Shown here: positions 25,562 through 37,500 of the stretch, piece after piece
Layout of the letters: every line of letters starts with the position of its first letter
Numbering within the stretch: the stretch's first letter is position 1
Assembly (NCBI GenBank): GCA_032622095.1
Contig: CP136061.1
Location: 35,845,797 to 35,909,796 of the forward strand
Source: Siphonodentalium dalli
Lineage: Eukaryota; Mollusca; Scaphopoda; Gadilida; Siphonodentaliidae
DNA: 64,000 bases
Direction: 5' to 3'
Program-made: the position numbers and the translations under genes
Notes under the pieces: generated by a model
What the model saw: the letters and a program-made list of their open reading frames with translations, nothing else
Told to the model about the DNA's origin: nothing
Database searches by the model: none

Positions 25562-28500
25562 CCATAAAAAACAACAACACATTGCAACAGCCGCGTGCAC
25601 GAACGTCGACAACAACAATGTTAAAACATAGATTTGTTTGAATCCTAAAAAAAACAACAACAACAAAAATAACAAAATGACAACGACAACAACACACTCA
25701 TATATATATATAAAGTGTGATATGAAACGTATACATGCTTATATAGTTCTCTACATTTAATTTTGAAAACACACCATATGTCTGTCCTTCTTGCAGCCAG
25801 ATACAGAAGATACTGAGGGTTTGATGGCCAAATTTCTTATATCCGCCGGCGCGCTGATCAACATGAAGGACATGTATGGTCAGACTGCTCTACATTTCGC
25901 GGCCATGAGAGGTAACGAGATTGCTGCGCAGACCCTAATGTCCATCAAGACAGCGTCGGACGGAAATGTAGACATTGAGGTAAATAACCAAGCCTGAAAA
26001 TATGGAACCGAATATTTGCAGAATGAGGTCCCCAGAGGGGTAATTTAGTGACGCTACCCACATAGCGGGCTTGCGTAACCAAATCCACCCCTGGACCTTA
26101 TTCCGCACGACCTCGTCTTCTATGGGAGACCTAAACCTAGATACATGTAGATTTAATTTCTTTAATCAATGTTTTGGGGTTAATTTTGGGGTAAAAATAA
26201 CTTTTTTTTTAAAGTGAGAGAATTTTGGAATTCATCAGAACATAACATAAGACCGCTCCTCTAGTATATGGACATGTTAGCCTGTCGCCCACCCTGCGAT
26301 CGAATCATTGTGACTAGGTCGAGATGTCGATGGCAAACTGATGTCGTTGACTGGACAGATTACGTGGAATGGTTTGCTGCCTATTAGCCCATCCCGAGTT
26401 AACGCGCTGTAGCCAGTAGCCATGCGCGCAGTGTTCATAGACGGACAGGCGCTGTGGAATTTGGGACGATTGCATGCGAAGCAAACGCCGAAATGTTTTT
26501 CACCCCTGGTCAAGTGGTCCTGCTAGTCTGCTATGATGTGGGTGGGTCCTGCTGAATTGTAATTATGTTTGCATAGGTGAAAGCGATTCCGTCGCGAGAC
26601 CGTACCTTTATTTTTCGAAAGTTGTCATTTTGGCGTTGGTTGGCTAATTGTGAAAACAAAGCCAGTGTATGTATGAATCATTCAAGAACATATATATTTT
26701 TTGGAACAACACGAATAAAGATTTTTCTACAGTCGATTTGCAACAAGTATAATACAACCAGTAATAAAATATTTCGCAATATATATATGTGTTTTTAAAT
26801 ATATTTGATACACATAGTGGCTTTTCCGAGATAACTATGTTCAGATTATACGAACACCGCGAAAATGACAACTTTAGAAAAAAAATAACCGTGCATTTTC
26901 TTAACTCTTTCAGTGCCAGGGGCCGATCTCATCGGCCATAATTTACGGTCTGTAGAGTGCCAGGGCCGATAAAATCTGGCACTGAAAGAGTTAAAGAATA
27001 TAAGAAAAAATTGTAAAAAATTGTAAAAAATTGTAAAAAATTGTAAAAAATTGTAAAAAAATAATAACAGATGATGAAAATTTGTTAGGCCAATGCATTC
27101 TCTTATATATGCGAGGCGACCTAAGAGAATGCATTGTCACAGGGTATATGGGTTGATACAAAAATCGGACTTGGCACTGAAAGGGTAAATATCATCATGT
27201 TCTACAATTCAGCAAGACCACCGGCATCATATTGTAGCGGTCTCGGTGTAAATATAGAAGGCAGGTGACTTCTCCACTGGAGAGGTCTAGATCTCTTGGT
27301 CACAGTCGTTAGACGCTTTGTCTGATCACCGAAGTTAACCAACGTCGAGCTCGGTTAGTCCTTGGATGGGTGACCGGCTTGGATTCTGGATACTGTCAAC
27401 TTTCGGTGCGACTCTCGCACCTCTCTCTCGTTCTGTTTCACTTGAGGCTCGTCCGGCATTCAGATGACTGTGCCATGATGCGACCGCTCTGGGGAAGGAC
27501 TCGGGTGAGATTCAGTGAATCTCAAAAAGAACGGGGGAGTAGCGTATCGGTCGCGGTGTAAATGTAGAAGGCCGATGACTTCTCTGCTCGATCTCTTCGT
27601 CACAGACTCAGTCGTTAGACGCTTTGTCTGATCACGGAAGTTAAGCAACGTCGAGCTCGGTTGGTCCCGGTGATCTGCTTGGAATTCTGGGTGCAGCCAA
27701 CTTTCGGTGCGACTCTCGCACTTCTCTCTCTCTCTCTCTCTCTCTCGTTCTGTTACACTGGGGGCTCGTCCGGCACTCAGACGACTGTGCCATGGTGCGA
27801 CCGCTCTGGGGAAGGACTCGGGTAAGATTCGGGGAATCTAAAAAAGAACGGGGGAGTAGTGTAGCGGCCGCGGTGTACACGTAGAAGGCCGATGACTTCT
27901 CAGCTCGAGAGGTCTAGATCTCTTGGTCACAGCCGTTAGATGATTTGTCTGATCACGGAAGTTAAACAACGTCGAGATCGGTTAGTCTATGGATGGGTGC
28001 CAACTTTCGATACAATCTCCGTACAATTATCAGGACCACGTGACCAGGGGTGATGTCGATGACTTTTCTTTCAGGCGGCCGATAACCAGGGACTCACTCC
28101 GCTACACGTGGCATCAATTCACAATCAGCTGGAAGTCGTACGGATGCTGATAGAGAGTAACGCCAACATCAGGAGCGTCACGCAAGAGCAGTCAACGCCC
28201 CTCCATCTATCGTGTGCAGAGGGCCACAGGGACATCGTCGAACTTCTGTTCGCGTCCGCAGCCAAACAAACAGGATGGGTCACAATATCAGAGGTAAATC
28301 ACACGAACAAAATGGATAGGTCACAATATCAGAGGTAAATCACACGAACAAAATGGATAGGTCACAATATCAGAGGTAAATCACACGAACAAAATGGATA
28401 GGTCACAATATCAGAGGTAAATCACACGAACAAACAGGATTGGTCACAATATCAGAGGTAAATCCCACGAACAAACAGGATTGGTCACAATATCAGAGGT

Positions 28501-31500
28501 AAATCACACGAACAAAATGGATAGGTCACAATATCAGAGGTAAATCGCACGTACAAACAGGATTGGTCACAATATCAGAGGTCAAACTCATGAACAAACA
28601 GGATGGGTCACAATATCACAGGTAAACCTCATGAAACAACAGGATGTGTCACAATACCAGAGGTAAACGCAATGAACAGATCAAACAGGCCCACCCATTC
28701 AAAAGTAATCATAATGTATAAATAAGAAAACAGTTCATTATCGCAAGTTAATTTTGTGATCCAAATAATCCCTTACATGCTTAGTATTTTTGGCGGAAAT
28801 TTTGCCGTCCCGTATATATTTATTTTGTGTTCGTATATGTTTATTTAAAAAATGGAAACGTCAGGCTGGAACGATCACTCAGGTCGGGCAAATATCGTGA
28901 AAACTTGGAATCCCATGAGAAATATATTCTGAATATGATCCCAATGCATCCCAATGTATTCTAGCTTTTGGCTCCCACCTGCTGTTTCGTACAGCCTTTC
29001 TCTGACATGTTTTCAATTTTCGATGAATATGGTATGTGGGTAGACCAGTTGAAGTTGCAGAAATTATTGACTCGGAAATTAGAAGGGAAGAAGGTGTCTT
29101 CATATTTTGAAGATCATGTCGCGAATCTCTATACTCGCTATACGCCCGTAGAGAACATATACTCCACCATTTCAAAACCTGGGAACTTTTTGATGTTCTG
29201 ACAGGGAAGTTATAATATCGAAAACTAATACAGGTACTAGATTTCTTAGGTGATACATGTTCCCTAACATTATATAACAGCTTTTGGTGACTTTGATGAG
29301 CCGAATTTGATTTTCGGTCGCTTACAATCATGGGATTTCTCCCGGATAATAAATTAAATATTTATTGCGATATCGGCCCACAAAGGTCACACAAATAATG
29401 CAATCTCGACCTGGGACCACCCCATACTGTGAAGTATATATATTAATAAGAAACAAGTAGTGACACATAAATGATCAATGTTATAATGTTCCCCGTCAGG
29501 AATATGATCTCTACGGGGGTAAGCCAGAGTAGAAGTTCATGGCATGATCTACATATTTAGAACCTTGTTTCGACCCATGCAAAGCGATAATGAAGAGCAC
29601 AGTATGGGCTAACACTGAGAGACCAAAGGTCTGTAAAGTGAGTTATTCTGAAAATAATATATAGACTAAAATATTTAAATACATATTATGTACTTGTTTG
29701 GGTACGTGAAACTGATAAGTCAGTATTCAGGCGCTATGACAAGTGGATGAATGTAACACTCTACTGTAACATCGCCGAAAATTTGAAGCAAATCGACCGT
29801 ACCACCCATAGAAAACATCGTCAGAACTACGCTCAATTTTAAATATTTACTACTCGATTCGGGACGCATCTATTGGCGACAATGTAACGAAAACGTTCGC
29901 CATCGAGAGTCACTGCATTTAATTCACATATAAGAATGACGGTGTGTGTTGTCAATTTGGATATACTATTTGTAAAAATTACTATTTTGAACAAGATTAT
30001 TCTCCATTTCGATTTGATCACCATACCGGAATGTTTGCACACCACTTTAAACTTACTGCGTGATTAGCGATGTGTGTTGTCAAATCTCTGTAACAGTTTT
30101 GTTTACATAGCAATGGTTTCAACACACAACATTTCGTTATTGGAGAGTTCTTCTTTGTGGTGATGTTTTTACAGACTTTTATAATGTTGGGGCCCCTTTA
30201 ACCCTTCCATGATTGGTTGTACCTGACATTTTACGAAAGCCTTGTGCCAAAGTATTCTGTTACATGTGCGAGTCTCCCATAGGGAGCCCCGCATTTATAA
30301 GAGAATACATTGGTCTAACAATATTTACCATGACCGTGTAAGCCATTGCATGTATTCTATTATATACGCGAAGCTCCCTATTGGAGACACGCTTATATAA
30401 TAAAATACACTGATCTTTAATGCTGCACCAGCGCTCTCCCGTCACGAAAGGGTTAAAGTTATATTGAAGATTAGACATGGTGCCCCTGATAATAGAGGAG
30501 TTTACGTTGTATATATAGAGGATCTACAACAAGTCCACAGTTTATAGCGGAATTTACAAAACGAGTTCAGTAAATTAGGTCTGGACCGAGCCTTTGGCGA
30601 GGTTCAGACCTAATTTACTGGACAAGTTTTGTAAATTTCTCTATAAACTGGCGACGAGTTGTAGATTCTATTTATTACATGATCCAAAACCTACATAAAA
30701 TATACTTAAATCAACAAATTGGACTTGAAACTAACGTCGACTTCAAAAAGATCTACGATGACATTTCACGTAACTATGTGTTGTTTGTCGGCGTAAAGAA
30801 ATAGTTCCAAATAAATAAGGACTCCCTGACATATTAAATGGCCTAAATTTAATGAAATAACTTTTCAAACTCTTCATTCATTAGAGATTGTTGGAAAAAT
30901 ATTGGAGCTATAGTATTTTGAGACGTATCGTACGGAATGTAAACAGACGACAAATCGGAAGTCAAAGGTCAACTGGCACTATTTCCTGTTATTAAACGAA
31001 CGTTTAATATCACAATTTATAGAACGGGTTTATTGAATGGAATAATGGTAGGATCATGTAATAAATATATATATGGTACCCCTGATAATATACGCGTTTA
31101 CGTTATATATATATATGGTGCCCCTGATAATAGAGGAGTTTACGTTGTATATATATATGGTGCCCCTGATAATAGAGGAGTTTACGTTGTATATATATAT
31201 GGTACCCCTGATAATATACGCGTTTACGTTGTAGATGGTCACAGATAAAGATGCCAGCGGTTATTCGTGCCTGCATCATGCTATCGACAACGGACATTAT
31301 CTAATAGCAAAGATGTGTATTGACAAAAGTAAGTCAGTAAGGTCCAATTCCCATGCTGGGGTATTTGCCACAAATGACTAACTGGGGACTAACTGGGGAG
31401 GTAGGCCTATTCTACCCCGGGCCTTCACGGAGTGAAGTGATCTGATAAGTTCAAAAACGACATATGCCACGATTGATTACACGATTGATGCTTGCCAGAT

Positions 31501-34500
31501 ATTTGATGGGTCACTTCAATCACTAAATGAGAATATAAAGTTACTGTAGGATTACATACATCTTATAGTTAGATCACGTGACTCTTCTAATTTGGTATTT
31601 TATGTGTTTTATGACTAACTTTTCTCAGTGACATGTGCCTAATACATGCTGATACTCACGACTGTCACGTGGGAAGTTTGTCATTTACATTTGAGCACAC
31701 CATGAGCCTCAGGGAGGTATTGGATGAAAGAGCCGAGACCAATATACATAAAGCCATATTACTATAAGAGACACAACACATTGAAGACAACGGACCTATT
31801 TAATATACATGTAGTGGTAATAACCGAACGCTTACTAATCTTGCTCTATGTATTAAGAAAGCCTAAATTAATAATGATGAACCCCGGAGGCATTCCAAAA
31901 AAAACCTATACCAAACCGACCCAAACCCTCTGATTACTGTCCTCATAACCCATATTATATTGTTGTATATATATATATTATACATATAATGCACTAGTAT
32001 ACACGCGTGCACAACCAAAAATATGTTTGAAATTGAAACCTTGTGTATATTCCACTCAAAGAGTCAAAATGGCGACGAATTTATTATTAAATTGAATTGA
32101 ATTGAAGTTAGCATGCTATTTGTCAGTGTTTGGACACATAATGAGAACTACACGAATGGTTACAACATCGATCCTTATCGAAGAATTGAAAGCCATAACT
32201 CGGGGAAAATGTCAGGTGTACATAATCGATAGTGTAATTACGGAATTTTATACTGCTAATGTAGCTAACAACGGTACACACATATTAAGCATGCACACAT
32301 TTTAATAAGATATTTTTCTTTCATATTATAAAAAAAACATGGTCCTGAGATAATTGACCTGAAAGAAAAAAAGGACAATTATCCGGCAAAGTTACAATCG
32401 CATGAACTAGCCTATTTATAATCTCAGCAACATACTTCACCGTATTTAAAAGCTTTAACCGATATAATATGTCAAAGGGGTGGTTCCCTGTGGACCCGCG
32501 CCATCGATCGACGACTTTAGGTGCATGGTTCGGTCAATACAACGCATTGTTTAACGTGGTGCGCATATAAAATTCAATACTCTTTCTTGAAGTTAGAGCG
32601 GGTATGTGTGCGTTTACATGGTACGGACAGGACACACATCCGCCATTGTGGAACGGTAGTTATTAGTTTTGTCATACCCTGGAATTATTACATATGAATT
32701 CGCTCAATACTGGTTGAGATAAAGTAGGATCAACACAGATATCCTAAAAAATCGATATCAGCAAGAAATGAAAGCGCGATGGTACTTAACCTTATACAGA
32801 TGCACCGATTCGACTGTATACGTACTCTTAATGATTTTACTCACTTGGGAGTGGTGGATAGTGGTTGAATCAGTGCTGGATATGAGTAATTCACGGTTAT
32901 TCACCATCCCCCCATCGTTCAAATATATATGTTTATCCCAGGCCATTATTATATAGGATTACATATAAATAAATAGTTAATCGGAAGGGGTGATTAAATA
33001 TTGTTTAATATCTAATCCCAACCACAGGGGACACACGTTCAGGGTCACTATGTTAAATCAAGATATATTAAGATTGTATCGAGGATTAATGTTGACTAAA
33101 TAATGGTGTTATTTAAAGAAGTTTCTTTAAAGAAGGAATGGTCACGTGACCCACCATATCCAAAGACTTTCATTATCGCCGATTGACACACGCGCAGTGG
33201 TGTCTCAAATAAATAGTTATAAAACGCGTGTTTATGGCCGCGGAATAAGCGGATTTTAAAGTGTGATATTATTTATCCGATCACCTGGCAAATGTGGTCT
33301 TTATCATGCACCATTCGACACGAAAAGGGGACATTTAAACAGAAAAGTTTCATTTTCATCGGCACACCGACAAAGCCAAAGATGCAAGGAACGAACTTAT
33401 ACTCGGCGGTTTCGGTTTCGAGGTTCATAAATCCAAACACGCGGCATTCTTCTAAGATATCCCGATAGGACTATGTTTGCCCTATGTTTTCTGAAAATGT
33501 AGTGCAAACTATCCTAACATAACTATTTGTATCGGCTTTTCTTCTAACACCGCAAAAATATAGTTGAGGAGTTAGCGCATTTTTCAGAATTTTCTGACTA
33601 TTTTGTACCATAACATCAATACAAATATACGAGAAGTAATTAATATATGTTAAAATTCTGAGGGGAGTATATCTGTCCCTGATATATGTCTAACATTTCA
33701 CTCAAAAACTATGAAAAATATCAAAGTTACAATTAGTTTTATAGATTCACTCTAAATTTCCCATAGTATATATGCGTGCATGCATGCGGCTACACAAATT
33801 TCGAGTTTTCCACACTGAACACAGAAGCTGATGTGAACCTTCATAATTGTAACAACTAAATAATGTGCATTTACGTGGCGAACATTGTCATTATAAACAA
33901 TTTAGGCCGTCTATGTATACATGTACATATCCTGTATTAATAATTCGGTACATGTTTAAGACATTATTAGTAGTTTAGAGTAGCTACTCTATAGAAGACA
34001 GGCTCAGATTTTGTGTTTCCGTTCACAGAAGCTGACGTAAATGTCCCTTGCAACAACTTCCAACACCCGCTCCATTTGGCGGCCGCTGACGGAGACATCC
34101 GAACTGTGAAGCTGTTGCTGGACAATCACGCTCGAGTGGACGCGTTAAACGATAACCAGGCAACGCCGCTTCACAAGGCAGCAACATATGATATGGCCGA
34201 AGTCGTGGAGCTTCTAGTCAAGAGGTGAGGTTTACCTCAAAGGACAACAATTAAGTTTCTGGTAATCTTATTGCATAACCAGATTCAGAACATGCTTTTT
34301 ATTTGTGTGTCCATTGAAAACCAGTATGCCTCATAGGATACCATATGCTGGTCTAAATTAACGTGTGTAGTGCACTGAATCTGGTACAAAATTCATTGCT
34401 AATACATTACCTATATCGAGATTGAGTTGGCATGGTTCGCACTGCCAGTTGCCAAATGTACCAAATGCAAACATAAGACACATTTGGCAAACAATATTTG

Positions 34501-37500
34501 GCAAGCCGCAAATAATGTATAATATTGGGCTTAAAACACACGTAGTACATATGCAAACCCTGGTCTAGACATTTGGATAGAATTCCACAATGTCCATTCC
34601 GTTTTTTTCAGAGGCGCGAAGTTGAATCGTAGAGATGAGGACGATTTCACACCGCTACTCCTCGCTTCGTGCTACGGACACAAGAAAACCATAGAACTAC
34701 TCATCAAGCTGAAAGCTGACGTCATGGCTTCTGATAAGGAGGACAGGACATGCCTTTATCTGGCCGCAGAGGAGAACAAATACGAAGCGCTCGAGGTTTG
34801 TGCGTGACGTCACTGTGTGGAGCATTGCTCCGTCCATGAATCTCTACTCTTAGATACGCACGTAGAGATCATATTCAATCAGTTCAACAATTGCACGATT
34901 TAAGCGACTTTGTGAGCAGTTTTACTTTGCGTCGCTTAAAATTTCTCCTGGCTAATTAATTCGATGTTTATTGCGATATCGGCTCACAAAAGCATAAAAA
35001 AGAGCAAGCATTTTCGAGCTTGGACCACACCCTACCGTGATGTAGACTATCGAATTGACAAAGAAATAATTCGCCTGCCTTGTTTGTTCAATGTTATAAA
35101 GTTGCCCGCCATAACAGGTGAGAACACCAAAATGATCCCAGGTTTTGTACTGCTGCAATGTGATTTCTACGGGCGTAAGCCGGAGTAATTATTCATGACA
35201 TGATCTAGGAGGAGTATTACCACGGTGGGGAATCACGTGGTTTCGAGTTGATGAGTATCACGCATTCAAAATGGCCGAGGCGATCTAAAACGCGACCAGA
35301 CGCGAGGAAAAAAGGTAATAAAATAAGATATGACATATTACATATTATTTTGACAGCTACGAGCAGATGCTATACTATTTTTCAAACAGGCTGATACCTC
35401 ATTTTGTTCAAATTCATATTTGTTTGCTCTAACATTCTGACCAAAGTTGTCAGTCGAAGGATTCTCCAAGATGTATGGACTGGTGTATCCACGCACCTCA
35501 GACTGGCAACTTTGGTCAGAATGTTATAGAAAACCACTAAGTATTTCCGAACAAATAAGGTATTAACTTGTTTCAAAAATAAACTAGCAAATGCTCGTAA
35601 CAGTCAGTTGTGTCCGTTCCTGGTATATTATGTTTTTGTGCGTTTGAAAATTTTGAATGCGTGGTACTTACCAACCTCGAAACCACGTGATTCCCCACCG
35701 TGATTACATGAGGGTCCAAAAGAGTATATTGAATTGTTCCCGGTATCGAAATAGTTCGATAAATACTTGAACTACCTTTCTACGGGCATTATATGTGCAA
35801 GAAGGATGCATTGATGTCATAAAAATACAACTGTGAACACGATGTTTGGGTTCCAAACAACAAAATCCATTTGCATGGCATGGAACACAAACAAAGCATT
35901 CTGCGTTAATCTATTCCTGATATGGTAGAACTAAAGAGCGTTTATTTCACTGCCGTGCGAAAAATGAAAACAGTTGGAAAATGAATGTGACCATGGCAAG
36001 TATTTTTCAGATCATATGAAACCGGCATATCTATATTTCGTGTGTATGTCAACATATCTTATACCTCGTTCCAAATTACGTAGACAGAATCTGGAAGCTC
36101 GAATGAACCATGTCCGTTTAATATGTTTATGAAAACGAGAAAATCTAGAACCTTCATAAGAGAACGATTGGAATTGGACAGGAAATGATAATGCAAGGTA
36201 TCTTATGCGTAACGGGGAGTGACGAAATAAAATAGCATTGAGCGAGTGGGGAATTTGGGGAGGTTGCAAGAGAGACATACAGATAGGTGTGAAACAGCGT
36301 AAACAGTACGGAAGCAACCACGGATTGTTTTGGGAAATAAAAATTCTCAGGTAAATTTGTTTCTCCCCTGGTTATCATAACAGGGTGCTTCTACAACAAC
36401 GTTTGCTGTATCCACAATGTAGCCTTTGAAGTCGTAGCACTACATATTACAACCATGTCCACCCCATTTATAAATGATACAGGATTTTTCAATATTTCTC
36501 AATGACAGTATATTTACATTCACAGGGCCTACTGTCGCATGCTGATATCCGTGATTTGGTGAATGTTGGCGACCGATATAAGATGCAACCGCTCCATGTT
36601 GCAGCGAAAAACGGATATCTCGATATCACAAGAGTAAGTTTGTTTGTTTAGTTAGGGTTTTACGTCGTTTTAGCCATTAGGCCACATCACGACGGAGAGA
36701 AACTGAATCAAAATTAAGCGAAGCAACTGGGTATGGAGGTAACCGTGATTTAGACTGAAACGAAACAAAATATATACAAATAAAACACCCGAATCGGAGA
36801 GTTATCGATTGGGATCAGAACCATTAAGAAACTGACAATTGTGCAAACACATATAAAACATAAAATCAAAACAGATTGAAATACTGCTTTGCGAACAGCA
36901 AAAATATAAAACCTGCACGAATAATAATCAGGAAATATGAATAATTTAATTTATCAAGGCTCCGGCATATCGAAATATGTGAAGTAGCTGACATACGCGT
37001 CTCTTGAATGATTGATAAAATATTTATAATAATATCTGGTGTGATTCTTAATCAATTAAGCAAGTTGACAATCCGGTGGTTGACTCAGTAGGCGATTCCT
37101 CGCCCAACGACCAGCATTCCGCCACATACATACATGGGTGTCCCCATCTCTCAATGTTGACCATTTCTCTCGAAGCATCGTATCGAACTTTGAAAACTCA
37201 AAGATCAACCTCTGTTTCTGAGAGTCAAAAGACTTGACAGACCTGGGAGATTTTTTATGGAATAATATAATCAACTTGCATAGATTGTGTCGAAGGGAAT
37301 GTCTCAACGGCAGAAGTTGTATCCGTTACCTGCGCTACAGGTTCTGGAACAGGAATAATATCAGTCGCCTCAACTTGCGTTGCTAGTGATATACTGACGA
37401 ATTTGGTTTGACTCTGTGTCTGAGTGCTGGCATCAACACACTTTTTGTAGACACGATTGCCGAGTATGTGATCTGTGTAATGGATGGTCGAGGGCCAACT

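Larger units (their letters stand above)
27236..28003 (+). mobile_element. triplicated 5S-rRNA-derived SINE-like repeat
   Basis: Three tandem units of about 310 bp start near 27236, 27545 and 27862 (CGGTGTAAA-GTAGAAGGC-GATGACTTCT). Each holds a 5S-like core; units 1 and 2 continue into a shared tail (CAACTTTCGGTGCGACTCTC, GACCGCTCTGGGGAAGGACT, AAGAACGGGGGAGTAG). Unit 3 is truncated in its tail about 70 bases before exon 5. Confidence 0.75.
25980..28074 (+). other. intron 4 (phase 0)
   Basis: Contains the uninterrupted AATGAGGTCCCC repeat (26020-26130), about 750 bases with nothing recognised, a hybrid MITE region (26901-27190) and the triplicated 5S-derived repeat (27236-28003). Confidence 0.8.
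28294..31234 (+). other. intron 5 (phase 0)
   Basis: Holds the 41-bp donor array, a hAT-like MITE, a dispersed repeat (29690-30080), a diverged paired-hairpin MITE, a hairpin, and the 42-bp array before exon 6. The remaining 30671-31070 shows nothing recognisable. Confidence 0.85.
34796..36525 (+). other. intron 8 (phase 0)
   Basis: Almost immediately occupied by two adjacent MITEs (34834-35201 and 35221-35702), then about 800 bases of AT-rich sequence with a minor repeat (36058-36150) shared with 10400-10505. Confidence 0.8.

Noticed and set aside
25493-25675. Poly-Cys/Leu frame on the minus strand
   Set aside because: Antisense translation of the (CAA)n microsatellite.
27320-28000. Functional 5S rRNA genes
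   Set aside because: All three cores lack the 5' third of 5S rRNA and two have damaged box C or 3' stem.
28263-28690. CRISPR-like regular array
   Set aside because: The whole 41-bp unit is repeated without unique spacers, and the context is a spliced eukaryotic gene.
28879-29331. 150-codon minus-strand frame
   Set aside because: It runs across the boundary of a MITE and into flanking sequence; no domain and no homologous frame in the other MITE copies.
31033-31248. Repetitive frame with IYGAPDNRGVYVV units
   Set aside because: The 42-bp array has a period divisible by 3 and no stop, giving a spurious repeat peptide; it is out of frame with exon 6.
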